This document shows, in pieces, positions 1-7,255 of a DNA stretch of 20,992 nt. The position numbers and the translations under genes are program-made. Within the stretch, counting starts at the first letter, position 1. Each line of letters starts with the position of its first letter. The DNA is from a virus. The notes below the pieces were generated by a model. It was given only the letters and a program-made list of their open reading frames with translations. It did no database searches and was not told the DNA's origin. The stretch lies in the IMG/VR virus record IMGVR_UViG_3300023251_000021, positions 1-20,992 of that record; one strand, 5' to 3'.

Positions 1-380
1 TCTTCCCACGTTGCATATTTCGCCAACTCCTTATTCAGGAAATCACGGGCGGCATGGACGGTTTCGTTGATAACGGCAGGGGAATGATTCCATTCCAGGT
101 TTTCATTCGCCATGATCCGCAACATTGTGGCATCGTCGATATTGCGGATTGGAATGTCAATAGTATCAACACTCAAATTTCTAAGCGCGATAAGTCGATG
201 GTGGCCGTATCCTAGCTGAAAGAATCCCTTTTTCGTTGGGTGTGGACGTGCAATGATGTTATCCCAAAAGGTTGTTTCTTGAATTGATGTTTCAAGTCGC
301 TTGACTTTGTCTTTGTCAATTGGATACGTCTTCATCCGTCGGTACGGATTCGGTTTGATCTTGGAAACTTTGATTTTCAT
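1..380 (-). CDS. ParB/Srx-like domain protein (partial, runs off left edge)
   Basis: Reading leftward from ATG at 378-380, 126 codons stay open to the window edge. The N-terminus IKVSKIKPNPYRR, then GYGHHRLIALRNL, then a MLRIMANENLEW-like segment, is the order expected for a ParB/Srx nucleotide-binding fold: the GxxHHR box followed by a helix ending in NE(N). Phage members of this fold can be DNA-binding, nuclease or methylase-associated proteins; which one cannot be told because the C-terminus is missing. The start overlaps the upstream primase stop as ATGA (377-380), so the two are probably translationally coupled. Domain call is fairly sure; function is open. Confidence 0.8.
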   Translation of the reverse strand, partial: MKIKVSKIKPNPYRRMKTYPIDKDKVKRLETSIQETTFWDNIIARPHPTKKGFFQLGYGHHRLIALRNLSVDTIDIPIRNIDDATMLRIMANENLEWNHSPAVINETVHAARDFLNKELAKYATWE

Positions 381-1258
381 GTTAAAATCTCCTTTCTGAT
401 TCGCTCCAATTCAGTGGAAGGCGATTCGGCTGCGTCTTTACCACTCAATTGTATGTTGTACGTTTCACCCTTATATCCAGACAACGAATCTACAAGTTTT
501 CGTGCTGTATCTTGCGCTTGTTTTGTATTATCGAGGCATACAGCACGTATGGGGTATTTAGACATTTTGAGAACTTGTGCTGATGTGATAGACAAACCAA
601 ACGTAGCTACTGCGCCAGGACCAATGGCCCACACATCAATGGGACCCTCTACGATAACGATAGCATGTCGCGCGAAGTCTTCACCGTATAATAAGGTTTT
701 GTGTGGAATGGTTTCGTATTCTGGTTTGGCAGAAAGATAACGCGGACGTATGTCCTCGTCAATAGCTCTAGTTGTCCAACTGACGCGTTCTCCCCGGTAA
801 AATATAGGCAAGAACAAGCGCCATTGCATGGCGGGATTAGATAGGGCAATGCCTTGAACAGACCACAATTCAGCAATATACCGCCAATCGAATCCACGGG
901 ATTTTATATACCGCTTATGTGCGTTGTGTAGTGAGCCTACTTCAGCGGGTTTAAGGAATTGACCTGTGTGTAATTTTAGTTGCTGATGTTCGGGCCGAAT
1001 ACCCTTGGCAATCGTTTTGGCTTCTACATAGGTTATTCCAAATAGGACTGCCATTGTCTCGGTAATGGAGTGGTGACCACAGTTCCAGCAGTTGACGTAT
1101 TTATTGGTGATGTCATATCCCATATGATATTTGCCACTGTTCGTGCCGCAGAATGGGCAGTCAAATTGCAACCATCCATATCGGGCATGGTGGTGGCCTT
1201 CGGGCGCTGTGCGTATTCCATTTGATTGTAATAACGTTTCAAAATCCATAGAGGTCAT
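377..1258 (-). CDS. DnaG-type DNA primase (zinc finger + TOPRIM), small
   Basis: A 293-residue protein with the two hallmarks of a phage primase. A zinc-binding domain sits near the N-terminus, with Cys pairs CPFC (34-37) and CWNC (57-60). A TOPRIM core follows at about 198-250, with the catalytic-type E204-G-P-x-D208 in VIVEGPIDVW. The second acidic motif is reduced: LDNTKQAQDTA has D243 followed by N-T instead of the usual DxD. The C-terminal GKDAAE resembles the KDPxE end of TOPRIM domains. It is shorter than cellular DnaG and lacks a helicase domain; the helicase gene lies upstream in the same operon. It would make RNA primers for phage replication. An alternative start is the Met at residue 4; neither start has a strong ribosome site. 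Confidence 0.88.
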   Translation of the reverse strand: MTSMDFETLLQSNGIRTAPEGHHHARYGWLQFDCPFCGTNSGKYHMGYDITNKYVNCWNCGHHSITETMAVLFGITYVEAKTIAKGIRPEHQQLKLHTGQFLKPAEVGSLHNAHKRYIKSRGFDWRYIAELWSVQGIALSNPAMQWRLFLPIFYRGERVSWTTRAIDEDIRPRYLSAKPEYETIPHKTLLYGEDFARHAIVIVEGPIDVWAIGPGAVATFGLSITSAQVLKMSKYPIRAVCLDNTKQAQDTARKLVDSLSGYKGETYNIQLSGKDAAESPSTELERIRKEILT

Positions 1259-1288
1259 CGCCGTTTCAATTGGGATTATTTAATACTC

Positions 1289-1717
1289 TCACCTTGAAAC
1301 CATAATAGGTAGTTCAACCATACTCCAACTATTTTCATCGTTACGTCTTAGTCTCAATACAAAATCAGTTCGCACGAGTCCTCCGAAAGTGTTCCGGGCA
1401 TCCACCCATCCTATCACACAATATTCGGTGTTGCCCAAATACGTGACGCATTCCCTGGGGTTCTGATAGTCACCACGTAAAATACCGCCGAACCGTGCTG
1501 TACTTGGTGACTTGAGACGGTCTTTCACAAAGCTCTCCGCCATAGTCCACGCCTCGATTTTCATAGAGACGGAGTCTGGGGTTGATTCTGTTGGCGGCGA
1601 CGGGGCTCTGTATGGTTTGTACTCACGTGTGTGTCTCGTGTTTGTTGGCTCCTGTAACCACAATATGAAACATACCATCATCGTCCCAACAATAGCAAAA
1701 AAGACCGTTTTATTCAT
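1289..1717 (-). CDS. Membrane-anchored protein, FVKDRLKSPSTARF-type domain
   Basis: A 142-residue protein starting with one hydrophobic segment (about residues 5-21), a proline-rich linker (30-50), and a C-terminal domain. That domain has an A-x-x-FVKDRLKSPSTARF helix, then CVIGWVDARNTFGGLVRTDF and a final beta strand. The combination (LKSPSTA ... V-x-G-x-VDAxNxFG) recurs in many bacterial and phage envelope-associated hypothetical proteins; I know no function for it. The start is supported by AAGGAG about nine bases upstream. It probably sits in the inner membrane with the domain outside the cytoplasm. An envelope protein between a helicase and a primase gene is odd. It also lacks the tight overlaps typical of its neighbours (30-base gap to the primase). 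Confidence 0.72.
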   Translation of the reverse strand: MNKTVFFAIVGTMMVCFILWLQEPTNTRHTREYKPYRAPSPPTESTPDSVSMKIEAWTMAESFVKDRLKSPSTARFGGILRGDYQNPRECVTYLGNTEYCVIGWVDARNTFGGLVRTDFVLRLRRNDENSWSMVELPIMVSR

Positions 1718-1746
1718 AAGTCATTCTCCTTATGGAAGTTGGGTTT

Positions 1747-1911
1747 TTACCCTGTTGGGTTTTCTAACCATTTGCGAACGAGTTTCGCCAGTGTTTTAGT
1801 CATGGTGGTACCACGTCGCCGACATTCTGCGGAGAAAGCATTTTTCAGTTCCGCTGGAAAGGTTTCTCCAGTTTTGATGAATAGAATGGATGTTGGTTTT
1901 CGGCGTTTCAT
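1747..1911 (-). CDS. Small ribbon-helix-helix-like protein
   Basis: A 54-codon gene on the minus strand; its ATG (1909-1911) overlaps the helicase stop as ATGA (1908-1911), and AGGGG lies just upstream. The protein starts with basic residues and a short beta-like stretch (TSILFIKTGETFP). Helix A follows, LKNAFSAECRRRGTTM, then helix B, TKTLAKLVRKWLEN. This strand-helix-helix plan with RRGTTM before the second helix resembles CopG/Arc-type ribbon-helix-helix DNA-binding proteins. It may autoregulate the replication operon or bind helicase or primase templates. The coding call rests on the overlap, ribosome site and fold plan. The family call is moderate. Confidence 0.65.
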   Translation of the reverse strand: MKRRKPTSILFIKTGETFPAELKNAFSAECRRRGTTMTKTLAKLVRKWLENPTG

Positions 1912-3260
1912 TTGTGTCCCCTGAGATATAATGTGTGGATGTTTAGCTGCTGGTCTTCGCGTTTACCGTCAAGCGTTTGAGTAACAACGCCTTGTTTTCT
2001 TTCTATGCGTTCGGCTACTGTAATATCAACCGTTCCTTTGGCAATAAAATAGTAGATGAGTACATGTTTGCTTTTCTGCCCGATTCGTCGGATGCGTTGC
2101 TCAGCTTGTTTGTGCCAACCGGGCACATCCCACAATTCAGCGAAAGCCAGTGTACTAGCTGCTGTGAGTGTGATAGCTTCTTTTGCAGCTAACGATCCAA
2201 TAAATATGCGGATGCGTTTGGATGTTTGAAATCGTTTCACGACGCTGTGTTTTGCTTTGCCATTGGTTTTTCCGTAAACAGAAACGGCGCAGCGGGAAAA
2301 TCGTTTTAGTATGGCATCGATTACAAAGTGATGGTGGGCAAACAATACGAGTTTACCGTCATTTTCTTCAAGAAACGATTCGATCCATTCGATGATTGCG
2401 GTTATTTTTCCTTGTGCTGCTAATCTGCGTAGATAGCCGTTGCGGACTAACCGCTCGGCTCTCCATTCACGGTTCTTTTTTTGGCCTTTGGTTTTGGCGA
2501 TCCACGCTTTGAAATCGTCTCGTGCCTTGGTGTACTCTGACATATTGTCAATATGCACTAATTTGACAATCCGGCGTATACTGGGCAGTTCTTTTTGTAC
2601 GTCTTTTGTCAGTCGTCGAATCATTCCCAATCGTTTCAGTTTGGCGCGAAGCAGTGGCAATTTACACGCCCCAGTAAAGTCGAGTCGTCCGTATACAAAT
2701 TTTGGTTTACAGTAGCGTGTAGCGTACGGTAGGAAATGGGGAAAGGATTTGGGCCATAGCAGATTGATGGTCGAGTATAATTCAATGGGGCGACTGAGTA
2801 GTGGTGTACCTGATATGGCTATGATGTGGGGGATGTTTGCGCCGATTTTACGGATGATCTGCGTGCGGTCAGCACCCATAGATTTAATCATGTGGACTTC
2901 ATCAAGGATCAGGCATTGTGGCCGCATGTGGCGGATGATAAATCGGGACCAGTATAGTGCGATTTCATAATTGATGACTATGCGTTTGTGCTGCTGAGGA
3001 TCGAAATGTTTGGGGGCCGTGAAAGATTCACCTACCGTGGTGCGTAGTCTTGTGTGCTTGCGAGCTTGCTCTTGCCATTCCCATTTGGCTATAGCGGGGG
3101 ATATGATCAGGGTGGGGGTTGTGGCTGTTTTGTTTCGGCGTAGGTAGTATAGAGCCTGAATGGTTTTGCCTAAGCCCATATCATCAGCCAGCAATGCGCG
3201 GCCATCAAGCCGTTCGATTGCTAATATACCTTGCTTTTGATATTTGTATAACGACGTCAT
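1908..3260 (-). CDS. SNF2-family DEAD/H-box helicase
   Basis: A 450-residue superfamily 2 ATPase with all main motifs in order: Walker A DDMGLGKT (26-33), DEVH (120-123), SGTP motif III (150-153), a second RecA lobe with KLVLFAHHHFVIDAI (about 303-317), and motif VI QAEQRIRRIGQ (395-405). ADDMGLGKT and the QRIRRIGQ arginine fingers are typical of the SNF2 group, especially compact SMARCAL1/phage-type members. It would translocate on DNA, for example to remodel or anneal forks during phage replication. It overlaps the sigma-like gene upstream by four bases and the small RHH-like gene downstream by four, so the set is clearly one operon. Length is normal for phage versions. Confidence 0.92.
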   Translation of the reverse strand: MTSLYKYQKQGILAIERLDGRALLADDMGLGKTIQALYYLRRNKTATTPTLIISPAIAKWEWQEQARKHTRLRTTVGESFTAPKHFDPQQHKRIVINYEIALYWSRFIIRHMRPQCLILDEVHMIKSMGADRTQIIRKIGANIPHIIAISGTPLLSRPIELYSTINLLWPKSFPHFLPYATRYCKPKFVYGRLDFTGACKLPLLRAKLKRLGMIRRLTKDVQKELPSIRRIVKLVHIDNMSEYTKARDDFKAWIAKTKGQKKNREWRAERLVRNGYLRRLAAQGKITAIIEWIESFLEENDGKLVLFAHHHFVIDAILKRFSRCAVSVYGKTNGKAKHSVVKRFQTSKRIRIFIGSLAAKEAITLTAASTLAFAELWDVPGWHKQAEQRIRRIGQKSKHVLIYYFIAKGTVDITVAERIERKQGVVTQTLDGKREDQQLNIHTLYLRGHK

Positions 3261-3814
3261 GATAGGCTACATTCCCACAGTTCTGTCAAGCTTTCAAGCA
3301 CTTGAGATTTGGTCCATTGCAATTTCGTTGTACAGTACCATATGATAGCATCGAGTGTGTTGGTTGGGTCGTCTGCATCAATTTCATTATCTAGTTCACG
3401 TGGGGGATATTGTAGCATTTGCCACACAGCCCATGCGTGGTCGGATACACGTTCACATTTGGTTGCGAATGTTGTGTGGTATGTTGGACATAGGGATTCT
3501 GCTAGTTCGGTATCGTATTTGATTTTGGGTTGTGTGTGTCGTGATTTTTTGCGTATTATAGAGATAAAACCCATTTGTAATTTGAACGCGAACCATGTTG
3601 TGAACGCAAATTGGTTGTTATATGTATGCAGACATTTCATAAATATTAGATGGCCTTCACCTATCCAATCATCAAAATTACCCTCATAGCGGTTGTGGAA
3701 TTTCCAAACGTATTGATACATCAGTTTTTCACATTGTTCAAATGTTTCAGTTGCGATGTCTTCATGTAAAGCTTTGTCGGCCGCTATGTCTGTGTGCAGA
3801 GCGATGCTAGACAT
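3257..3814 (-). CDS. Sigma-70 region 2-like protein
   Basis: A 185-residue protein. Residues about 27-90 read like sigma-70 region 2: a helix LMYQYVWKFHNRY, then FDDWIGEGHLIFMKCLHTYN (the core-binding and -10 recognition helix), then FTTWFAFKLQMGFISIIRKKSR. The C-terminal part (about 125-185) shows a helical pattern, but no clear region-4 helix-turn-helix is visible. Phages use such proteins as alternative sigma factors or to bind host RNA polymerase; others in this family have lost sigma activity. The start is set by AGGAGG at 3821-3826 (minus strand), six bases upstream. It is the first gene after the proposed promoter at 3862-3890 and overlaps the helicase gene by ATGA. Confidence 0.7.
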   Translation of the reverse strand: MSSIALHTDIAADKALHEDIATETFEQCEKLMYQYVWKFHNRYEGNFDDWIGEGHLIFMKCLHTYNNQFAFTTWFAFKLQMGFISIIRKKSRHTQPKIKYDTELAESLCPTYHTTFATKCERVSDHAWAVWQMLQYPPRELDNEIDADDPTNTLDAIIWYCTTKLQWTKSQVLESLTELWECSLS

Positions 3815-3861
3815 TTAATACCTCCTGCGTTAGTATTTCAGTCCGCGTTCATGGCACAGTT

Positions 3862-3890
3862 AGTATATCTACGACAGCCTAGTCGGTAAA
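3862..3890 (-). promoter_or_regulatory. Sigma-70-like promoter for the leftward replication operon
   Basis: On the minus strand, TTTACC (3885-3890) is separated by exactly 17 bases from TATACT (3862-3867). It lies 48 bases upstream of the sigma-like gene, in a non-coding gap after a hairpin. The boxes match the bacterial housekeeping consensus at 4/6 and 5/6 positions. Spacing and position support it; no experimental signal is available. Confidence 0.5.
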
Positions 3891-3893
3891 GCG

Positions 3894-3917
3894 AAAAGCT
3901 TAGAAATCTAAGCTTTT
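3894..3917 (-). terminator. Inverted repeat, probable terminator after the HTH gene
   Basis: AAAAGCTTAGA (3894-3904) and TCTAAGCTTTT (3907-3917) are perfect reverse complements separated by two bases. A hairpin would have at least nine base pairs. It starts ten bases past the stop of the XRE gene and just upstream of the next promoter. The minus-strand exit run (TTTTCGCTTT) is only partly T-rich; the plus side (TTTTTGTTTT) is better, so it could act in both directions. It could also be an operator overlapping the promoter's upstream edge. Confidence 0.5.
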
Positions 3918-3926
3918 TGTTTTCGT

Positions 3927-4163
3927 TTAATCTGGGGTTTTATTTAGTAAACAGTTAAGTACTTTATGTAAGTTGTCATGCCGCATTGCACTGCGCCCGT
4001 TCAGATAATTGTACAATGTTTGGGTGGATTTGAGTTTTGCGATTTTGGCAAGCTTGTATCGACTCCATCCCAGATTCTTACGGATAGCCTCAATTGTGTG
4101 CCGCATGAGATTTTCATCGAGAGATTTTAGTGCTGTCTCAATGCGTTGTTTTGACGTGTCCAT
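3927..4163 (-). CDS. XRE/Cro-like helix-turn-helix regulator
   Basis: The chosen start (4161-4163) gives 78 residues. A longer reading to 4337 would run inside the neighbouring Cys-pair gene in another frame and adds an unlikely sequence, so it was rejected. Residues about 23-70 form an HTH of the XRE type: TIEAIRKNLGWSRYKLAKIA as the first helices, then STQTLYNYLNGRSAM as recognition helix and turn, then NLHKVLNCLL. Such proteins are phage repressors, Cro-like switches or antitoxin-type regulators. The gene starts five bases after the upstream gene and ends before a hairpin. Candidate targets are the palindromes at 4801-4831 and 4922-4945. Only a weak ribosome site is visible. Confidence 0.75.
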   Translation of the reverse strand: MDTSKQRIETALKSLDENLMRHTIEAIRKNLGWSRYKLAKIAKLKSTQTLYNYLNGRSAMRHDNLHKVLNCLLNKTPD

Positions 4164-4168
4164 TTTCT

Positions 4169-4438
4169 TCAGGTTCCCCCATCTATTGTTTCGAGATAAA
4201 TAGAGTGACAGTCCATAAAGGATTGACGCCCATGCAATCCACAGTTGGGGCATCGCGTTCGTTGTCCTTTGGTTAGTCGAATGCGAGTAATATATTGAGG
4301 GCTTCCGAATGCGGTTGTGAGGGCTTTTGCTTCCCATATTTTAGTAATTACTCCGAGCGTATCATGACGACAATCGGGCATTCGATGTACACATACTTTA
4401 CTGCCAATTTGAAATGGTGTGTCGGGTATGGTTTTCAT
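4169..4438 (-). CDS. Small protein with zinc-ribbon-like Cys pair
   Basis: An 89-residue protein. The first half (FQIGSKVCVHRMPDCRHDTLGVITKIWE) looks like a small SH3/KOW-type beta barrel, as in many phage proteins that start with G-x-x-V-x-V. The second half carries RCPNCGLHGRQSFMDCHS, a CxxC plus one more Cys and a His that could bind zinc. The start has a good ribosome site (GGAAAGG). It is followed after five bases by the XRE gene, so the two are co-transcribed. Function unknown. Confidence 0.7.
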   Translation of the reverse strand: MKTIPDTPFQIGSKVCVHRMPDCRHDTLGVITKIWEAKALTTAFGSPQYITRIRLTKGQRTRCPNCGLHGRQSFMDCHSIYLETIDGGT

Positions 4439-4466
4439 CGTTCTACCTTTCCGCCATCCTTTCCAA

Positions 4467-4492
4467 GCCCCCGCCTATGCCAGCGCGGGGGC
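4467..4492 (-). terminator. GC-rich hairpin between early genes
   Basis: GCCCCCGC (4467-4474) pairs perfectly with GCGGGGGC (4485-4492) around a ten-base loop. It sits just after the stop of the gene at 4504-4749. No U-run follows on the minus strand, so it is more likely an attenuating or mRNA-stabilising hairpin than a full terminator. Confidence 0.45.
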
Positions 4493-4503
4493 GTTAAGGG
4501 GCT

Positions 4504-4749
4504 CTATGCCTCCTTGGCTTTGATTGCCAACCATTCTTTGCTGAGGTAGTAATTGACCTTGTCCGTAACCTCAATGGCGGTCTCCGTGACGCAACCGGTT
4601 ACTTCCTTGCCACCCACCTCGCAAGAGATAGACGTGCGGCGCGGCAGAAGTGGCGTGGTACTTGCCGGGTAGTCGGTTGCCGCGCGAAACGTACTGGCCT
4701 CAAAAATGAATTGCCCGCCAGCAAGTGTTGTCATTGCAATAAAGTCCAT
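4504..4749 (-). CDS. Small hypothetical protein, first gene of leftward arm
   Basis: An 81-residue protein that I do not recognise. It has no signal peptide or clear motif. The middle contains SISCEVGGKEVTGCVTETAIEVTDKVNYYLSKEWLAIKAKEA, which suggests beta strands followed by a C-terminal helix. The start has a strong purine-rich ribosome site (GGAAAGGGAAAG). It is the first leftward gene after the divergent control region, so it is probably the earliest transcribed. Its codons end in C or G more often than those of its neighbours, which may mean separate origin or strong expression. Confidence 0.6.
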   Translation of the reverse strand: MDFIAMTTLAGGQFIFEASTFRAATDYPASTTPLLPRRTSISCEVGGKEVTGCVTETAIEVTDKVNYYLSKEWLAIKAKEA

Positions 4750-4800
4750 CGTCTTTCCCTTTCCAAAATGCTAATGTCTATATTGTTTATCTTCTTTACT

Positions 4801-4831
4801 ATACTATTATAATAGTATTATATTATAATAG
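4801..4831. promoter_or_regulatory. AT-rich divergent promoter/operator with palindromes
   Basis: Positions 4801-4818 form a perfect 18-bp palindrome (ATACTATTATAATAGTAT). Its core, ATTATAATAG, repeats at 4806-4815 and 4822-4831, sixteen bases apart. TATAAT -10 boxes occur on the plus strand at 4808-4813 and 4824-4829, and on the minus strand within the same repeats. A TTGTTT at 4783-4788 could serve as -35 with a long 19-base spacer. The site separates leftward and rightward genes, as expected for a divergent promoter bound by a dimeric repressor such as the XRE or RHH-like protein. Confidence 0.5.
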
Positions 4832-4921
4832 ATGGGCAAGGGAAATCTTGGGATTTTTGAATAAAAGTACGGGTTTTTCGGATGGATGTGGGGTTTTACC
4901 GCAGAATCCCTATTTTTTCTA

Positions 4922-4960
4922 TGCGAAAATTATAGTAATTTTGCATATATGGCGTATACT
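4922..4960 (+). promoter_or_regulatory. Candidate operator and -10 for the packaging genes
   Basis: AAAATTA (4926-4932) and TAATTTT (4936-4942) form an inverted repeat around TAG, flanked by TGC/GCA with one bulged base. It is followed by TATACT (4955-4960), a -10-like hexamer about 40 bases upstream of the small terminase start. No good -35 is visible, so the promoter would need an activator or a phage sigma factor. Confidence 0.3.
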
Positions 4961-5000
4961 TAATGTATGTACGTTCGGTTTTTGTATGGGAAGGGATAGC

Positions 5001-5768
5001 ATGGTACAAGCAACATCTAAGAAAAAGTGGATGCGGAAATGGAAACCCGAATTGGCTATTGTGGGTTATGAATTAGCGCGTGATGGTTTGAAATTGTCCC
5101 AGATAGCAAAGGTCCTGAACATCAGTAAACCCACAATCGATAATTGGATTCAAACACGTCCAACATTTCGTTTTGCAATTCGCCGAGGACGTCGCTGGCG
5201 TAAAGAATCACGCAAATGTACATACGATATGGGTGATTATGTATACGATAGATTGAGTGAGCCAATGAGGTTGCTGTGGCATAAATTAGATCGTATGCAT
5301 AGGGCAAATGTAGGCATTGAAAAAGTGGAAGCGATGTTCGCCAATTATGGAAAAGATTTTCGTCAGCATTTGTTCTTGTGTGCCCTTGTAAAATCTGCGT
5401 TTTCTATCGCTGCTGCTTGCCGTAAAGTGGGCATCAAACGGGCCACATTCCAAACATGGTATTTAGATTCTGATTTTCAAAAACTTGTCCGTGAAATTGA
5501 GGACATAAAAGACGATATGTTTGAGAGTAGTTTAATTCGCAAGGTGCTTGATGGGAGTGAGCCAGCTATATTAGCAGTGGCGCGGTCACGATTGAAAAAA
5601 CGAGGATACGGGGATAGAGCATCACTGGATGTCAATGTGCAAGGTCAAATAGATCATAACCATAAAATGTTCCCCATGGAAAGTTTGAACTTGCCACTGC
5701 CTATCCAGAAACAAATACTTGCACATTTGCGTACGGCGAAAGCGATAGATGCTGAGGTTGTCGCATGA
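5001..5768 (+). CDS. terS: Terminase small subunit-like DNA-binding protein
   Basis: A 255-residue protein placed directly before the large terminase, which it overlaps by ATGA. It carries two helix-turn-helix segments: LKLSQIAKVLNISKPTIDNWI (about 30-50) and FSIAAACRKVGIKRATFQTWY (about 134-154). The second is followed by a long helix DIKDDMFESSLIRKVLDG and the RGYGD stretch typical of phBC6A51-type small terminases. It would recognise packaging sites on concatemeric DNA and stimulate the large subunit. I chose ATG 5001 because AAGGGA lies just upstream. The open frame extends back to 4848, but that part is hydrophobic, atypical and overlaps the proposed control region. Confidence 0.78.
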   Translation: MVQATSKKKWMRKWKPELAIVGYELARDGLKLSQIAKVLNISKPTIDNWIQTRPTFRFAIRRGRRWRKESRKCTYDMGDYVYDRLSEPMRLLWHKLDRMHRANVGIEKVEAMFANYGKDFRQHLFLCALVKSAFSIAAACRKVGIKRATFQTWYLDSDFQKLVREIEDIKDDMFESSLIRKVLDGSEPAILAVARSRLKKRGYGDRASLDVNVQGQIDHNHKMFPMESLNLPLPIQKQILAHLRTAKAIDAEVVA

Positions 5769-7240
5769 TTGGGTTTCGTGAATACGATGTGATTCGGAGT
5801 ATCACGCGGAAATCTTTCTACGAATTCGTGAAAGAGTTTTGGCCTATAGTCGTACAGAACGAACCGCTGCAATCCAATTGGCATATTAAGTATTTGTGCT
5901 GGGATGCACAACGCGAAGTGGAACGAATATTAGCACGCAAAAAGAAACGTTACGATTATATCATATACAACATCCCTCCGGTGAGTCTCAAGTCTACGAT
6001 ATTTGCGATATTTTTGCATGGATGGATATGGGCTAAAAATCCATCTATGAATTTTATCGGTTGTTCTTATGAGCAAAATCTGATGGTGGGGCATGCACGC
6101 AAAGCTAGAGATTTGATTCGGAGTGAACAGTATAAAGCTTGTTTTCCAGAAGTTGTAATTCGCGGTGATATGAATGCTGTTGGCACGTATGGCACTAAAG
6201 CGGGGGGTGTGCGATTTAGTGCGGGCACACAAGGTAGCATCACGGGGAAGCATGGGGATTTGGTGGTGATAGATGATCCGCTGAATCCTAGGGCAGCGAG
6301 GTCTATTGCAGAAACGAAAGCTGTCAAAGAGTTTATCTTAGAAGCATTGCCATCCAGAAAGCGCGCAATTGATTTGGTACCCACTATACTGATAATGCAG
6401 CGGTTGTCTCAGGAAGATCCAACAGGATTTCTTTTGGATATGGCTGAACGTGCGGAAATTCGTGTGAAGCATGTTTGTTTACCTGCTACACTATCTCCAT
6501 TGGTAAAGCCTGCAAGCCTAAAAAAATACTATCACGATCAAGGCAAACTACTCAATCCCCAACGTTTAGGTTTGTTGGCACTTCAAGAGCTCAAAGCAAG
6601 TGGCGATTTTATGTACGCCGGTCAATATGATCAGTCACCCGTACCTATTGGTGGGGGTATGTTTCAGGCTGATAAATTGTTGATCAAAACACCTCCCGAT
6701 CCTACCAATCCAAGAAAATGGGTTAAACAAATTCGGTATTGGGATAAGGCTGCTACATATGATGATGGGTGTTGGACTGTAGGTTTGCGGCTGGGTAAAG
6801 ATTTGGATCAGAATTGGTGTATTTTACATGTGGATCGTTTTCGGTTAGAAAGTGCTGCGCGGGAAAATCGGATGAAGCAGCGTGCCGAGTTAGATGGTAA
6901 ACATGTGGTTGTTGGGCTTGAACAAGAACCGGGGGGCTCAGGCAAAGGGGACGCGCAGGCATCTACACGCAATCTAGCTGGGTGGCGTATTGTAGTTGAT
7001 CGGCCTACTGGTGGTAAAGAATTGCGTGCTGATCCTGTAGCGTCTCAAGTGAATGGGGGAAATGTTTATCTGGCACCTGAGGGGTATATTGATGGATTGC
7101 CAGAGGCATGGCATGCACCATTTATTGGGGAGATACAATATTTTCCATTCAGCAAATTCAAGGATCAGGTTGATGCGCTATCTGGAGCATTTGGGCAGAC
7201 GTGTCAGGGCACATTCCAAATAGGATTCAACAATCTTTAA
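5765..7240 (+). CDS. terL: Terminase large subunit (ATPase-nuclease)
   Basis: A 491-residue packaging motor. The N-terminal ATPase has a variant Walker A, PPVSLKST (71-78), and Walker B, LVVIDDP (166-172). The C-terminal RNase H-like nuclease has its acidic residues in place: RYWDKAA (D327), GLEQEPG (E386) and FKDQVDA (D467, D470). Length and order are standard for phage terminases that cut and translocate DNA into the prohead. It overlaps the small subunit by four bases and is followed after 15 bases by the portal gene, so the packaging genes form one unit. Confidence 0.95.
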   Translation: MIGFREYDVIRSITRKSFYEFVKEFWPIVVQNEPLQSNWHIKYLCWDAQREVERILARKKKRYDYIIYNIPPVSLKSTIFAIFLHGWIWAKNPSMNFIGCSYEQNLMVGHARKARDLIRSEQYKACFPEVVIRGDMNAVGTYGTKAGGVRFSAGTQGSITGKHGDLVVIDDPLNPRAARSIAETKAVKEFILEALPSRKRAIDLVPTILIMQRLSQEDPTGFLLDMAERAEIRVKHVCLPATLSPLVKPASLKKYYHDQGKLLNPQRLGLLALQELKASGDFMYAGQYDQSPVPIGGGMFQADKLLIKTPPDPTNPRKWVKQIRYWDKAATYDDGCWTVGLRLGKDLDQNWCILHVDRFRLESAARENRMKQRAELDGKHVVVGLEQEPGGSGKGDAQASTRNLAGWRIVVDRPTGGKELRADPVASQVNGGNVYLAPEGYIDGLPEAWHAPFIGEIQYFPFSKFKDQVDALSGAFGQTCQGTFQIGFNNL

Positions 7241-7255
7241 TCGTGAGGATAGATC

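Noticed and set aside
4164-4337. Longer start for the XRE regulator
   Set aside because: It would lie inside the 4169-4438 gene in another frame and adds no recognisable sequence; ATG 4161-4163 gives a typical HTH protein.
4848-5000. N-terminal extension of the small terminase gene
   Set aside because: The extra 51 codons are hydrophobic and atypical, cross the inverted repeat and TATACT box, and the ATG at 5001 has the better ribosome site.
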